A stretch of DNA of 64,000 nucleotides from Akkermansia biwaensis (GTDB lineage Bacteria; Verrucomicrobiota; Verrucomicrobiia; Verrucomicrobiales; Akkermansiaceae). Below the pieces are notes generated by a model that did not search any database, had not been told where the DNA came from, and worked only from the letters and a program-made list of their open reading frames with translations. A program made the translations under genes and the position numbers. Below are positions 56,548-64,000 of the stretch, one piece after another; the stretch's first letter is position 1, and every line of letters begins with the position of its first letter. Location: NCBI RefSeq assembly GCF_026072915.1, contig NZ_AP025943.1, forward strand, positions 1,364,001-1,428,000, read 5' to 3'.

Positions 56548-58452
56548 ATGAAATACTGCTTTCTTCTGACCTTGGCCTGTACGTTTCCTGCAATGGGGCA
56601 GATGATGTACAATCCTCCGGCAACGGGAGGAACCCCCGCTCCTGCGTCTCCACAGCCGGCCAATCCATCCGGCTCCATTCAGCCCAACGCCTACCAGCCG
56701 GGCAGCCAGGGGGATGCCAAATCCCTGTACGGCAACGAACTGCCGTTTCTGAATCCTCAGGACGGCACGGTAACCATCAACGGGCAGACCCTGAACATGG
56801 GCAGCTTCCGGGAAATTGAGGCCCGCTTCAATAAGTACCTGAGCCAGCCGGAGGAGAATACGGAGGATGCCCGTGAGTACCAGAAGATTTTCAACAAGAT
56901 TCACGATGTGCTTTCCATGCGCAAGGAAAGGCTGGCGGCGGACAATGTTCTGCGGCAGGTGGTGGACCTGCTGACCGCCGCTTCCAGCAATCCGCTGGAC
57001 GGCGGTGTTTCCGACGCTCTGTGCCAGGCCATCTATACCGCATGGCAGGCCAAGACCAACGGGAAGAACAAGGGAAAGATGATGGACGCGATGGAACGCG
57101 AAATCCGTACCAATACCCAGAAAATGAGCTTGATGGAAAGCGGTGTGACGACGTCCTCCGGTTCTGCCTCCAACCAGAAGGGGGGCAAGAAGGGGAATTC
57201 CGATTCCAATCCGGCGCGGGACAATCCGCGCTACAAGTATTTGGAAAAGCGCGTGGTGGAGATGCAGGCCCGCAAGCTGAAACTGGAAACCGAGCAGGTG
57301 CTTACCGTAACGGAAGCCAAAATCGTGTTCCAGTCCACACTCGTTCAGTTGTTTGCCCAGCGCCGTTTTGACCATGTGTCCATCGGTTGCGGCGTGTACA
57401 GCCGCCTGTTCAATGACGGCGATACGAAACTGCGCCTGGAGAAGGGGTCCGATGCCGCCAAGATGTTCGGAGGTACGCTGGGCGTACCCCCTACCGTGTC
57501 TGTCCTGGACAATCTTTCCCGGGAATTGGCGCGGGATTCGGACCGCCACATGAAGGCCGTGAACAATCTGGTGGATTCTCACCATTACGTGGATGCCCTG
57601 GAGCGGTTGAATGAAGCTCTCCTGATCGGCGAATTCATGGCACCCGTCAGTACGTTCCCGTATGAGAAGAAGCAGAAGCTGTATGCGTTCAAGCGGGATG
57701 TGGAGAAACTTTTTGAGCTGATGAACGGCAAGGATTACGAGGAAGCCCTCACACTGGTGGAGGACCTCAAGAAGACTTCCCGGGATTTCAGCACGGGCCG
57801 GGCGGAATCCGCCATCAGCGCCGCTGTGTTCGCCAGCGACGCCTATATCGCCCAGGGACAGGAAGCCCTTGCCAAGGGGGACCGCGCCAAGCTGGAGGAA
57901 TGCCTGAAGAAGGCCATTGAGATCTGGCCCAAGAATCCGCGCCTGCTCCCCCTGCGCAATGCCATGATGGCCGCAGGCCAGCAGTCCCATGCCCTGGAGG
58001 ATTTCAAGCGTTTCCACAAGAACAAGAACTACCGGCGTATTTTCGACAATCAGCACGAGTTTGCCGTGCTGGTGAAGGATGACCCGGAACTGCAGGCCCA
58101 GTTTGTGGATGACCTGGCTAAAATGGCGGTCATTGAGCGGGCCCTGGGCGCGGCGCGCCAGCGCGAGGCCATGCAGGACGTTTACGGCGCCTGGGAGGAA
58201 TTGCAGCAGCTGCGCCTGCGCGACCAGGAATTGTTCGTCAATGACCAGGAGCTGAATTCCCAGTATCTGGACCTGACGACCAAGGCAAGCAGGCTGGTCA
58301 AGCTGCTGGACGATGCGGAAAATGCGCGGAATGCCAAAGAAGTCGGTTCCGCCCTCGGCAAGTACATGGAAGCCAAGAAGCTCTATCTGCATTCCCGATT
58401 TGCCAAGGAGGGGATAGAATCCCTGCTGGACGAGGTGCTTCCGTTGAAGTAG
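56548..58452 (+). CDS. Large exported helical protein, function unknown
   Basis: 634 residues with a signal peptide (1-18, AMGQ), then a Pro/Ala/Gln-rich segment (about 20-55) and long charged helical stretches, some TPR-like (YIAQGQEALAKGDRAKLEECLKKA near 430; LRDQELFVNDQEL near 560). The layout suggests a periplasmic or outer-membrane scaffold or adaptor. It is 18 bp downstream of the previous gene and 84 bp from the L,D-transpeptidase gene, which may make a single envelope operon. Family not recognised. Confidence 0.7.
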   Translation: MKYCFLLTLACTFPAMGQMMYNPPATGGTPAPASPQPANPSGSIQPNAYQPGSQGDAKSLYGNELPFLNPQDGTVTINGQTLNMGSFREIEARFNKYLSQPEENTEDAREYQKIFNKIHDVLSMRKERLAADNVLRQVVDLLTAASSNPLDGGVSDALCQAIYTAWQAKTNGKNKGKMMDAMEREIRTNTQKMSLMESGVTTSSGSASNQKGGKKGNSDSNPARDNPRYKYLEKRVVEMQARKLKLETEQVLTVTEAKIVFQSTLVQLFAQRRFDHVSIGCGVYSRLFNDGDTKLRLEKGSDAAKMFGGTLGVPPTVSVLDNLSRELARDSDRHMKAVNNLVDSHHYVDALERLNEALLIGEFMAPVSTFPYEKKQKLYAFKRDVEKLFELMNGKDYEEALTLVEDLKKTSRDFSTGRAESAISAAVFASDAYIAQGQEALAKGDRAKLEECLKKAIEIWPKNPRLLPLRNAMMAAGQQSHALEDFKRFHKNKNYRRIFDNQHEFAVLVKDDPELQAQFVDDLAKMAVIERALGAARQREAMQDVYGAWEELQQLRLRDQELFVNDQELNSQYLDLTTKASRLVKLLDDAENARNAKEVGSALGKYMEAKKLYLHSRFAKEGIESLLDEVLPLK

Positions 58453-58535
58453 GCCGCTTGTGCACGTCTGCCGGATGCCGGGGAAGGACGGAGTATTTGC
58501 TTCCCTTCCGGGGCTTCCCCGGTATGCTACGGCGC

Positions 58536-59270
58536 ATGAAGGGTATCTATGTATGCGTGTGCATGCTGGCGGCGTTTTGCGCTGCGGCCATGGCCCTGCC
58601 TGAAGACTGCCGCCAGGTAATTGTGGGGACGTCCGACGGCTGGAACAGTTCGCATGTGAAATTGAGCCTTCTGGAGAAAGGTCCCCAGGGGTGGATGATG
58701 GTGAAGGGGCCGTTTCCGGCCCGCTTGGGGAAGTCCGGACTGGTATGGGGCAGGGGTGTCAGCAGCCCTCCCGCGGAGGGTCCCGTGAAGAAGGAGGGGG
58801 ATTTGCGTTCTCCCGCCGGAATTTTTGAATTGGGCGGGGTGTACGGCACCGTGCCCGTTCCCAAAAAGAAGCGTTCCATGCCGTACCGCCGCATCACGCC
58901 CCGGGATATGTGGGTCGATGACCCGTCCTCCCCCCTTTACAATCAGCATTTCGTATTGAAGCATGATCCCGTGACGCCCTGGGAGTTCAAGCAGCAGATG
59001 AAGCTGAACGATTACGCCCACAGCCTGAAGCTGTTCATCAGGCATAACGCCGCCGGAGATCAGGGGCACCCCGTAGCAGGGGGAGGGTCTTCCATTTTCT
59101 TCCATATCTGGAGGAGGGACGGTCAGGCTCCCACGGCCGGATGCACCGCCATGAGCGAGGAGAATTTACGTGCCATGATCGCATGGCTGGACCCTTCCAA
59201 GCATCCCCTGTATGTCCTGCTCCCTTCCAGGGAGTACCTGCGGCTGCGCAAGGCATGGGGTCTGCCGTGA
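58536..59270 (+). CDS. L,D-transpeptidase-like protein (YkuD group)
   Basis: A 244-residue exported protein with a signal peptide (1-20, AMAL). The catalytic region SSIFFHIWRRDGQAPTAGCTAMSEENL has the essential His and Cys of the YkuD/COG3786 group, with TAGC in place of the usual SHGC. These enzymes form 3-3 peptidoglycan crosslinks or attach proteins to the wall. The ATG at 58536 gives the signal peptide; an upstream in-frame extension to 58458 is less likely. It ends before a bidirectional terminator. Confidence 0.82.
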   Translation: MKGIYVCVCMLAAFCAAAMALPEDCRQVIVGTSDGWNSSHVKLSLLEKGPQGWMMVKGPFPARLGKSGLVWGRGVSSPPAEGPVKKEGDLRSPAGIFELGGVYGTVPVPKKKRSMPYRRITPRDMWVDDPSSPLYNQHFVLKHDPVTPWEFKQQMKLNDYAHSLKLFIRHNAAGDQGHPVAGGGSSIFFHIWRRDGQAPTAGCTAMSEENLRAMIAWLDPSKHPLYVLLPSREYLRLRKAWGLP

Positions 59271-59346
59271 AGCTGGTTCCGTTCGTGCGGCGGGTTCTCT
59301 CCGCAGCTTTACAGTTTCTGGAAGCGGCGTGAGCGGCAGGAAAGCA

Positions 59347-59383
59347 AAGAGCCGGCCCCCCCCTCTGAGGAGAGCCGGCTCTT
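59347..59383. terminator. Bidirectional terminator between the L,D-transpeptidase and RRM genes
   Basis: AAGAGCCGGC (59347-59356) pairs perfectly with GCCGGCTCTT (59374-59383), 10 bp, with loop CCCCCCTCTGAGGAGA. Read on the minus strand it is followed by TGCTTTCC, on the plus strand by GGTTTG. It sits between two genes facing each other. Confidence 0.7.
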
Positions 59384-59401
59384 GGTTTGTAAAAACTTGT
59401 C

Positions 59402-60052
59402 TTATGCCTGAGGCTGGGTTTCCGGCTGAATCAGAGGGGTGGAAGTTTCCTTCATTTCTTCCACAGAGTTCTGTTCCTCCTGCGGAGCGCGGGGCTCGCG
59501 GGCCGGCCTGGACTGTTCCTGGCGTTCGTTGGCGCCGCTGACCAGCAGGTTTCTGCCCATGAAAGGCTGGTTGTGAAGAATGTCCACGGAACGGACGGCG
59601 TCTTCCAGTCTCTTCATTTCCACGAAGGCGTAACCCTTGGATTTGTGGGTGCGGGGATTGTAGATGATTTCCACGGAGGTTACTTCGCCAATGCCCTTGA
59701 ACACGTCTTCAAGGTCGCTTTCCGTAGCTTCGTAGGAAAGGTTGCCCACGTACAGCCTGCGGTTGGAGACGGGCTGCTTGGGAGTAGCGACGCGCTCCTG
59801 CTTGGGGCGGGCCACCCTGGTGTTCGTTTTGGCGGGGTTTTTGTCTTTGACGGCAGGCTTGCCCTTGGCCGGGCGGATGCCGAAAATGCCCAGGAAGCGC
59901 TGCCATAAGGAGAGCTTGGCAGGAGCTTCTTTTTTATATTTGGGACGGTATCCGCCGGATTCCCGGCGGTCATTGCCATAGGAATGGCCGCCCTTGTGAT
60001 AGCGGCGACGGGGGCCTTGGCCCTGTCTTCCCTGTGTGTGGTGTTGAGACAT
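59402..60052 (-). CDS. RNA-binding protein with one RRM domain
   Basis: A 216-residue protein. The RRM lies at about 100-175 with RNP2 LYVGNL and RNP1 KGYAFVEM. The N-terminal 95 residues are basic and low-complexity (QGRQGQGPRRRYHKGG, many Lys/Arg), and the last 40 are Glu/Gln/Pro-rich. Bacterial RRM proteins of this type are common in cyanobacteria and some Verrucomicrobiota and are linked to cold or RNA metabolism; the target is unknown. It stands alone next to a 398-bp intergenic region. Confidence 0.85.
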   Translation of the reverse strand: MSQHHTQGRQGQGPRRRYHKGGHSYGNDRRESGGYRPKYKKEAPAKLSLWQRFLGIFGIRPAKGKPAVKDKNPAKTNTRVARPKQERVATPKQPVSNRRLYVGNLSYEATESDLEDVFKGIGEVTSVEIIYNPRTHKSKGYAFVEMKRLEDAVRSVDILHNQPFMGRNLLVSGANERQEQSRPAREPRAPQEEQNSVEEMKETSTPLIQPETQPQA

Positions 60053-60450
60053 ACTTATATGCTAAGTTGATGATTATGTTGGTGTCATGCCGGATTTTCA
60101 TGCTCCATGCAATAGGTTCCGTCCGGCGAATCGCCGGGGTGTTCCGTTTCCGTAAGGAAAACCAGAAGTGCGGATGCCCCGTGCCCCGATCAACGGTCCG
60201 TGCATGGTCTGATAAGGGGAGATCCGGCTGTGTGCGGTGTCAGTCCGGCGGATTGACGCGTATACCAATGCACACGGAGACCGTTTCTTGCAAGCCGGTA
60301 TCCCGTCATTTTGGGCTTTCCAGCTCTCAGGAAGCGGAAACCCGTTGGCGAAGCCCGGACTGGTGACGGGAAGCCAGGCCGGAATCGGATGGAACTTGAC
60401 AAAAACTTTGGCATCATTAACTATGTGGTTCACTAGCTCCTTCACTCTCG
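60053..60450. other. Intergenic region with a possible sugar transferase promoter
   Basis: 398 bp between divergent genes. A TTGACA (60396-60401) with a weak -10 (TAACTA, 60418-60423) spaced by 16 bp lies 28 bp before the sugar transferase ATG. Other than this I see no gene, repeat or RNA-like structure I can name. Confidence 0.4.
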
Positions 60451-61827
60451 ATGCTTATTCAAAACGCAGACCGTACAACCTACGGAATCAATAAAATGGC
60501 GGTCACCATTCTGGCGTTTGTCGTTTTTATGGTTGTCGGGTTTATTTCCTGGAGTTCGTTGGGCGTGCAGCCTGAACCCTGGCGGCTCCGTACGCTGGTG
60601 CTTGCTCCCCTGACCATGTCCCTACTGCTGTATTTCTGCTGTGACCAGTTTGGCGTGTATTACCGCTGCATGACGTTGAGCGGCACCGTTTGGCGGCTGG
60701 CGCTGGCCTACGCGTGCTTTGTGGTGCTGAGTTCCATCATCTGGAAGTATCTCGTCCCCTTTTCCGGAGACCCTGTCGTCCAGATATTGGCATATCTGCT
60801 GACTTTTCTGGGAGTTCTGTGGCTGTGCATTTTCCGGTTCCGGTCGGAAAAGAAGCTGGAGGAAGAGGCCCCCATGCTTCTGGTAGGCGCTCCGGAACAT
60901 GTGGATACATTCCTGAAGCAGATGAAACGGGACCGCGTGGATATTCAGGGAGCCCTGACGGTGATTTCTCCCAAATCCGTGGATTCCGTCACAACGCGGG
61001 ATATACTGATCAGGAATTGCATCAGCAAAGTCGTGTTTTTGCCGGAAGGGGTGGATGCTTCCGTGGCGGAGTGCCTGACGGATCTTTGCGGCAAGATGGG
61101 AGTGGACTTTTATGCTTCCATGATGGTGAGGATGCCAACCGTACACAAAACTTACTTTGGAGTGATGGGCGAAGTCAGGATGCTGGTGTACAAGTCCACC
61201 CCCATTCCCTACACCACGTCCTGGCAGATCAAGAAAGCCCTGGACTGGTTCGGTTCTCTTGCCCTGCTGGTGATTACTTCGCCCTTGTGGCTGGTTGCGG
61301 CCGCAGGCATCAAACTGTCCGCTCCCGGTTCCGTTTTCTACCGCCAGAAGCGCTCCGGACTGCATGGAAGGGAATTCGGCATGTGGAAATTCCGCACCAT
61401 GTATCAGGATGCGGAGAAAAGGCTGGATGAAGTGAAGGCCAGCCATGGCAATGAGATGGACGGTCCCCTTTTCAAGCTGGAGAATGACCCCCGCGTCTTT
61501 CCTTTCGGTCGCATTCTGCGCAAATTCAGCATTGATGAGTTGCCTCAGCTCATCAATGTGCTGAAAGGGGAGATGAGCCTGGTAGGCCCCCGGCCGCTGC
61601 CCGTTTATGAAACGGAGGCTTTTACCAGTGATGCGCACCGCCGCAGGCTGAGCGTGCTGCCCGGTGTCACCGGATACTGGCAGATAGCGGGGCGCAGCAA
61701 CATCAAGGAATTTGAGAAACTGGTGGAGCTGGATATGTATTATATCGACCACTGGTCCCTGTGGCTGGACGTTAAACTGCTGCTGAAAACAGTTCCCGCC
61801 GTGTTGTTTGCCCGCGGGGCCAAATAA
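60451..61827 (+). CDS. Polyprenyl-phosphate sugar-1-phosphate transferase (WcaJ/WbaP-like)
   Basis: A 458-residue membrane protein with four to five N-terminal helices, a CoA-binding-like middle and a C-terminal bacterial sugar transferase domain (about 265-455). YRQKRSGLHGREFGMWKFRTM, FGRILRKFSIDELPQLINVLKGEMSLVGPRPLP, and GYWQIAGRSNIKEFEKLVELDMYYI are its signatures. It would start an exopolysaccharide or glycan repeat by loading a sugar-phosphate onto undecaprenyl phosphate. No polymerisation genes are adjacent. Confidence 0.88.
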   Translation: MLIQNADRTTYGINKMAVTILAFVVFMVVGFISWSSLGVQPEPWRLRTLVLAPLTMSLLLYFCCDQFGVYYRCMTLSGTVWRLALAYACFVVLSSIIWKYLVPFSGDPVVQILAYLLTFLGVLWLCIFRFRSEKKLEEEAPMLLVGAPEHVDTFLKQMKRDRVDIQGALTVISPKSVDSVTTRDILIRNCISKVVFLPEGVDASVAECLTDLCGKMGVDFYASMMVRMPTVHKTYFGVMGEVRMLVYKSTPIPYTTSWQIKKALDWFGSLALLVITSPLWLVAAAGIKLSAPGSVFYRQKRSGLHGREFGMWKFRTMYQDAEKRLDEVKASHGNEMDGPLFKLENDPRVFPFGRILRKFSIDELPQLINVLKGEMSLVGPRPLPVYETEAFTSDAHRRRLSVLPGVTGYWQIAGRSNIKEFEKLVELDMYYIDHWSLWLDVKLLLKTVPAVLFARGAK

Positions 61828-62048
61828 GGATTTCCCCCGGCGGCCGGGAGGGTGCGGGGATGCCCTGTTTACAAGCCCGGCATGCGTTTGTAAGTGTATT
61901 TTTCCGCGGTCTGTCCCATGCCCGTCATGGCATCGGCCGATCTTTTTCGAGAAAACCTCAAAAGTTTGGTGAAAAATGAAGTGATTTGAGGCCGGGCGGA
62001 GACTTTAACCTTGAGGTGCGGGAGGCGTTGGGGCAGAATCAGCCCACT

Positions 62049-63227
62049 ATGGATTTAGTTCAGCGAGAAATCTCTAAAGAAACGGTGACTCCGTATTTCA
62101 TCGAGTATTTCGGTCAGGCTCCAACTCATGTGGCAGCGGCACCGGGACGTGTGAACCTCATTGGCGAGCACACGGATTATAATAATGGTTTTGTGATGCC
62201 CATGGCTCTGGACAATCATTGTGTCGTCGCAGTAGCTCCTTCCCCTGTCAGCAAACATCGCTTCTGCGGTTCTCTGGGAGACCAGATACATGAAATTGCC
62301 GTGGAGGATGCCCTGGTTCCCGGCGAGCCGTTCTGGTCCAATTACGTGCGCGGCGTGCTGGCCAATCTGCATCGGCGCGGCATAGAAATCGGCCCGGTGG
62401 ACATGCTGATTGACAGCAACGTGCCTCGCGGCGGCGGCCTTTCTTCCAGCGCCGCCCTGGAAGTCGCCGTCTGCACCGCACTGGCCGCCTTTGCCGGTGT
62501 CAGGATTGATCCCAAGGAGGTAGCCTTGATCGGGCAGGCCGTGGAACACGAGTTCGTGAATGTGCCCTGCGGCATCATGGACCAGTTCATTTCCGCCAAC
62601 GGCAAGAAGGGCATGGCCCTTAAGCTGGATTGCGCCACTCTGGAATATGAGCTGGTGCCGATGAATAACGATTCCGTTTCCGTGCTGGTTCTGGACAGTG
62701 CCGTGAAGCATTCCCTGGCGGACGGAGCCTACGGCCAGCGCCGCAAGCAGTGCGAGGAAGCCTCCGCCATCATGGGGGTGCCTTCCCTGCGCGAAGCTTC
62801 CCTGGAATTGCTGGAATCCTTCAAGGAACAGCTTGGCGACGTACGTTACCGCCGTGCCCGCCACGTCATCGGTGAAAACGCCCGGGTGGCCGTTTTTGCG
62901 GATGCCCTCGCCCGCGGCGACTGGGATGAAGCCGGCGTAGCCATGCGCGGCAGCCATGCCTCCCTGCGCGATGATTATGAAGTTTCCTGTGCGGAGGTGG
63001 ATACTCTGGTTTCCCTTTGTGACCGCATTCCTTCCGCTTCTTCCGTTTACGGCGCCCGCATGACGGGCGGCGGCTTCGGCGGTTGCATCGTCGCCCTGGT
63101 CAAGACGGAAGACGTGGACAAGGTAGCGCAGGAACTGCTCCAGGCCTATTGCCAGGAAACAGGGATTGAAACCACCTACCTCGTGACGAGCGCCGGTGAA
63201 GGCGCCCGTGTATTGTACCAAGCTTAA
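62049..63227 (+). CDS. galK: Galactokinase
   Basis: Phosphorylates galactose at C1. ATG 62049 gives 392 residues. GHMP kinase motifs are intact: PGRVNLIGEHTDYNNG near the N terminus, the ATP loop GGLSSSAALE and the C-terminal MTGGGFGGCIVAL. The substrate-binding Asp (DYNNG) and Arg in the first motif are present. It is 12 bp before a sodium:solute symporter gene, so galactose uptake and phosphorylation are probably co-expressed. The 221-bp region before it (61828-62048) holds no other gene. Confidence 0.95.
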   Translation: MDLVQREISKETVTPYFIEYFGQAPTHVAAAPGRVNLIGEHTDYNNGFVMPMALDNHCVVAVAPSPVSKHRFCGSLGDQIHEIAVEDALVPGEPFWSNYVRGVLANLHRRGIEIGPVDMLIDSNVPRGGGLSSSAALEVAVCTALAAFAGVRIDPKEVALIGQAVEHEFVNVPCGIMDQFISANGKKGMALKLDCATLEYELVPMNNDSVSVLVLDSAVKHSLADGAYGQRRKQCEEASAIMGVPSLREASLELLESFKEQLGDVRYRRARHVIGENARVAVFADALARGDWDEAGVAMRGSHASLRDDYEVSCAEVDTLVSLCDRIPSASSVYGARMTGGGFGGCIVALVKTEDVDKVAQELLQAYCQETGIETTYLVTSAGEGARVLYQA

Positions 63228-63239
63228 TCCACACTGATT

Positions 63240-64000
63240 ATGAGAAAACTAGCAACCATACTCGGGGCTGTGGCCCTGATGACGTGGGGCGCCGCCGCCC
63301 AGGAGGGGGCCGTTCCTGCAACAGCTCCGGACGCCCAGCCCACGCTGTCCGCTCCGGCTTTGACGCCTGCTGCGGAAATGCAGCCAGCCGCTGAAATCCA
63401 GCCAGCCTCTCCCGTGGCTGTGGAAAACGCCGCCCAAAAGGCTGAGGAACCCAAGGAACCGGTGACGGCGGCACCTCTTTCCATGCCGGAAGTCATTCTG
63501 TTCTGCGTGGTGGTCGTGGGCGTCATTGCCCTGGGTATCTGGAAGAGCCGTGATCCGCAGGAGACGGAGGAAGAGAAGAAGACGAAGGGTGCTTCCGACT
63601 ATTTCCTGGCCGGCCGCGGCCTGACCTGGTGGCTCGTCGGCTTTTCTCTGATTGCCGCCAACATTTCCACGGAACAGTTCGTGGGCATGTCCGGCAAGGC
63701 CGCCAACTGGGTGGGCATGGCGATTGCCGGGTATGAATGGCTGGCCGCCATTACGCTGGTGATCGTGGCTTTCTGCTTCCTTCCCAAATTGCTGAAAGGC
63801 GGTGTGTACACCATTCCGGAATTCCTGGAACAGCGCTATGATACTGCGGCGCGTTCCCTGATGGCTATTGCCACGCTGCTTATTCTGGTGGGCGTGCCGA
63901 CCGCCGGCGTCATTTATGCCGGGGCCAAGGTGATTTCCGTATTCTTTACCGGGTACACCGCTATGGGCATCGACTTCGGCAACATTACCGTCGGCTGCAT
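63240..64000 (+). CDS. Sodium:solute symporter (SSS family), 3' end cut by the window
   Basis: The 253 visible residues begin with a signal-peptide-like segment (RKLATILGAVALMTWGAAAQ), then about 55 Ala/Pro/Glu-rich residues, then the membrane part from about residue 80 (PEVILFCVVVVGVIALGIW). DYFLAGRGLTWWLVGFSLIAANIS and GGVYTIPEFLEQRYD are SSS family blocks, as in SGLT-type sugar carriers. Next to galK, it probably imports galactose with sodium. The N-terminal extension before the first symporter helix is unusual; a start at the internal Met near 63484 would remove it. Stops at the window edge. Confidence 0.85.
   Translation, partial: MRKLATILGAVALMTWGAAAQEGAVPATAPDAQPTLSAPALTPAAEMQPAAEIQPASPVAVENAAQKAEEPKEPVTAAPLSMPEVILFCVVVVGVIALGIWKSRDPQETEEEKKTKGASDYFLAGRGLTWWLVGFSLIAANISTEQFVGMSGKAANWVGMAIAGYEWLAAITLVIVAFCFLPKLLKGGVYTIPEFLEQRYDTAARSLMAIATLLILVGVPTAGVIYAGAKVISVFFTGYTAMGIDFGNITVGC

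Noticed and set aside
56137-58392. A 751-residue minus-strand open frame opposite the exported helical protein
   Set aside because: The plus-strand frame has a proper signal peptide and fits the gene spacing; the minus one does not.

Overview
This window comes from a Gram-negative, mucus-adapted gut Verrucomicrobiota bacterium, most likely Akkermansia muciniphila or a close relative; I recognised this by reading, not by a search. The signs are a GH109 enzyme, a very large secreted sulfatase, NagA and GalK for mucin sugars, a PEP-CTERM surface protein, Tat and lipoprotein signals, outer-membrane porin and RlpA genes, moderately GC-rich genes, and start codons that mostly lack Shine-Dalgarno sequences. 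I found no rRNA, tRNA, CRISPR array, IS element or prophage.

Layout. 1-7.3 kb: the 3' part of a GH109 gene, a SNF2-type helicase, a secreted 5'-nucleotidase, an RlpA-like lipoprotein and NAD kinase. 7.5-14.1 kb: a shortened spc-type ribosomal operon (rplX-rplE-rpsH-rplF-rplR-rpsE-rplO), then secY-adk-map. rpsN and rpmD are missing from their usual places, and the cluster starts at rplX. 14.1-24.6 kb: an acyltransferase, a diverged Ppx/GppA protein paired with polyphosphate kinase, a porin, and a giant VIT/vWA/TPR/DUF2135/LysM surface protein. 24.6-30.6 kb: two GT8 genes (minus strand) diverging from three tandem GT2 genes (plus strand). 30.6-37.8 kb: a DJ-1-like protein, an E2-like protein without its catalytic motif, nagA, a small zinc-ribbon protein, a cyclophilin lipoprotein, an MFS transporter and a CstA-type transporter, all on the minus strand. 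38.1-43.4 kb: a PEP-CTERM protein and a 1,420-residue multidomain sulfatase. 43.8-47.8 kb: nusA-infB-rbfA. 48-53.9 kb: DNA repair and nucleotide-pool genes, an MnmM-like methyltransferase, a Tat DUF362 protein next to a NapH-like polyferredoxin, and a GNAT enzyme. 54.2-59.3 kb: an ABCG-like transporter with two uncharacterised envelope proteins and an L,D-transpeptidase. 59.4-64 kb: an RRM protein, a polyprenyl-phosphate sugar transferase, galK and a sodium:solute symporter cut by the window end.

The most interesting signal is non-coding. The two divergent intergenic regions at about 27.04-27.22 kb (GT8 versus GT2 genes) and 37.92-38.11 kb (cstA versus the PEP-CTERM gene) are each bounded by the same inverted repeat (core CGGATTAGAAATYCG). 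The outer ends are 185 and 184 bp apart, while the interiors are unrelated. One end of each element adds AAGTCAA, which read outward is a TTGACT -35 box; at the GT8 end a TATGAT -10 box lies just outside the repeat. This is what a family of invertible promoter switches for surface genes would look like. Other noteworthy points are a terminator hairpin in the nusA leader, the pseudo-E2 protein, a diverged Ppx, and strong hairpins between genes.
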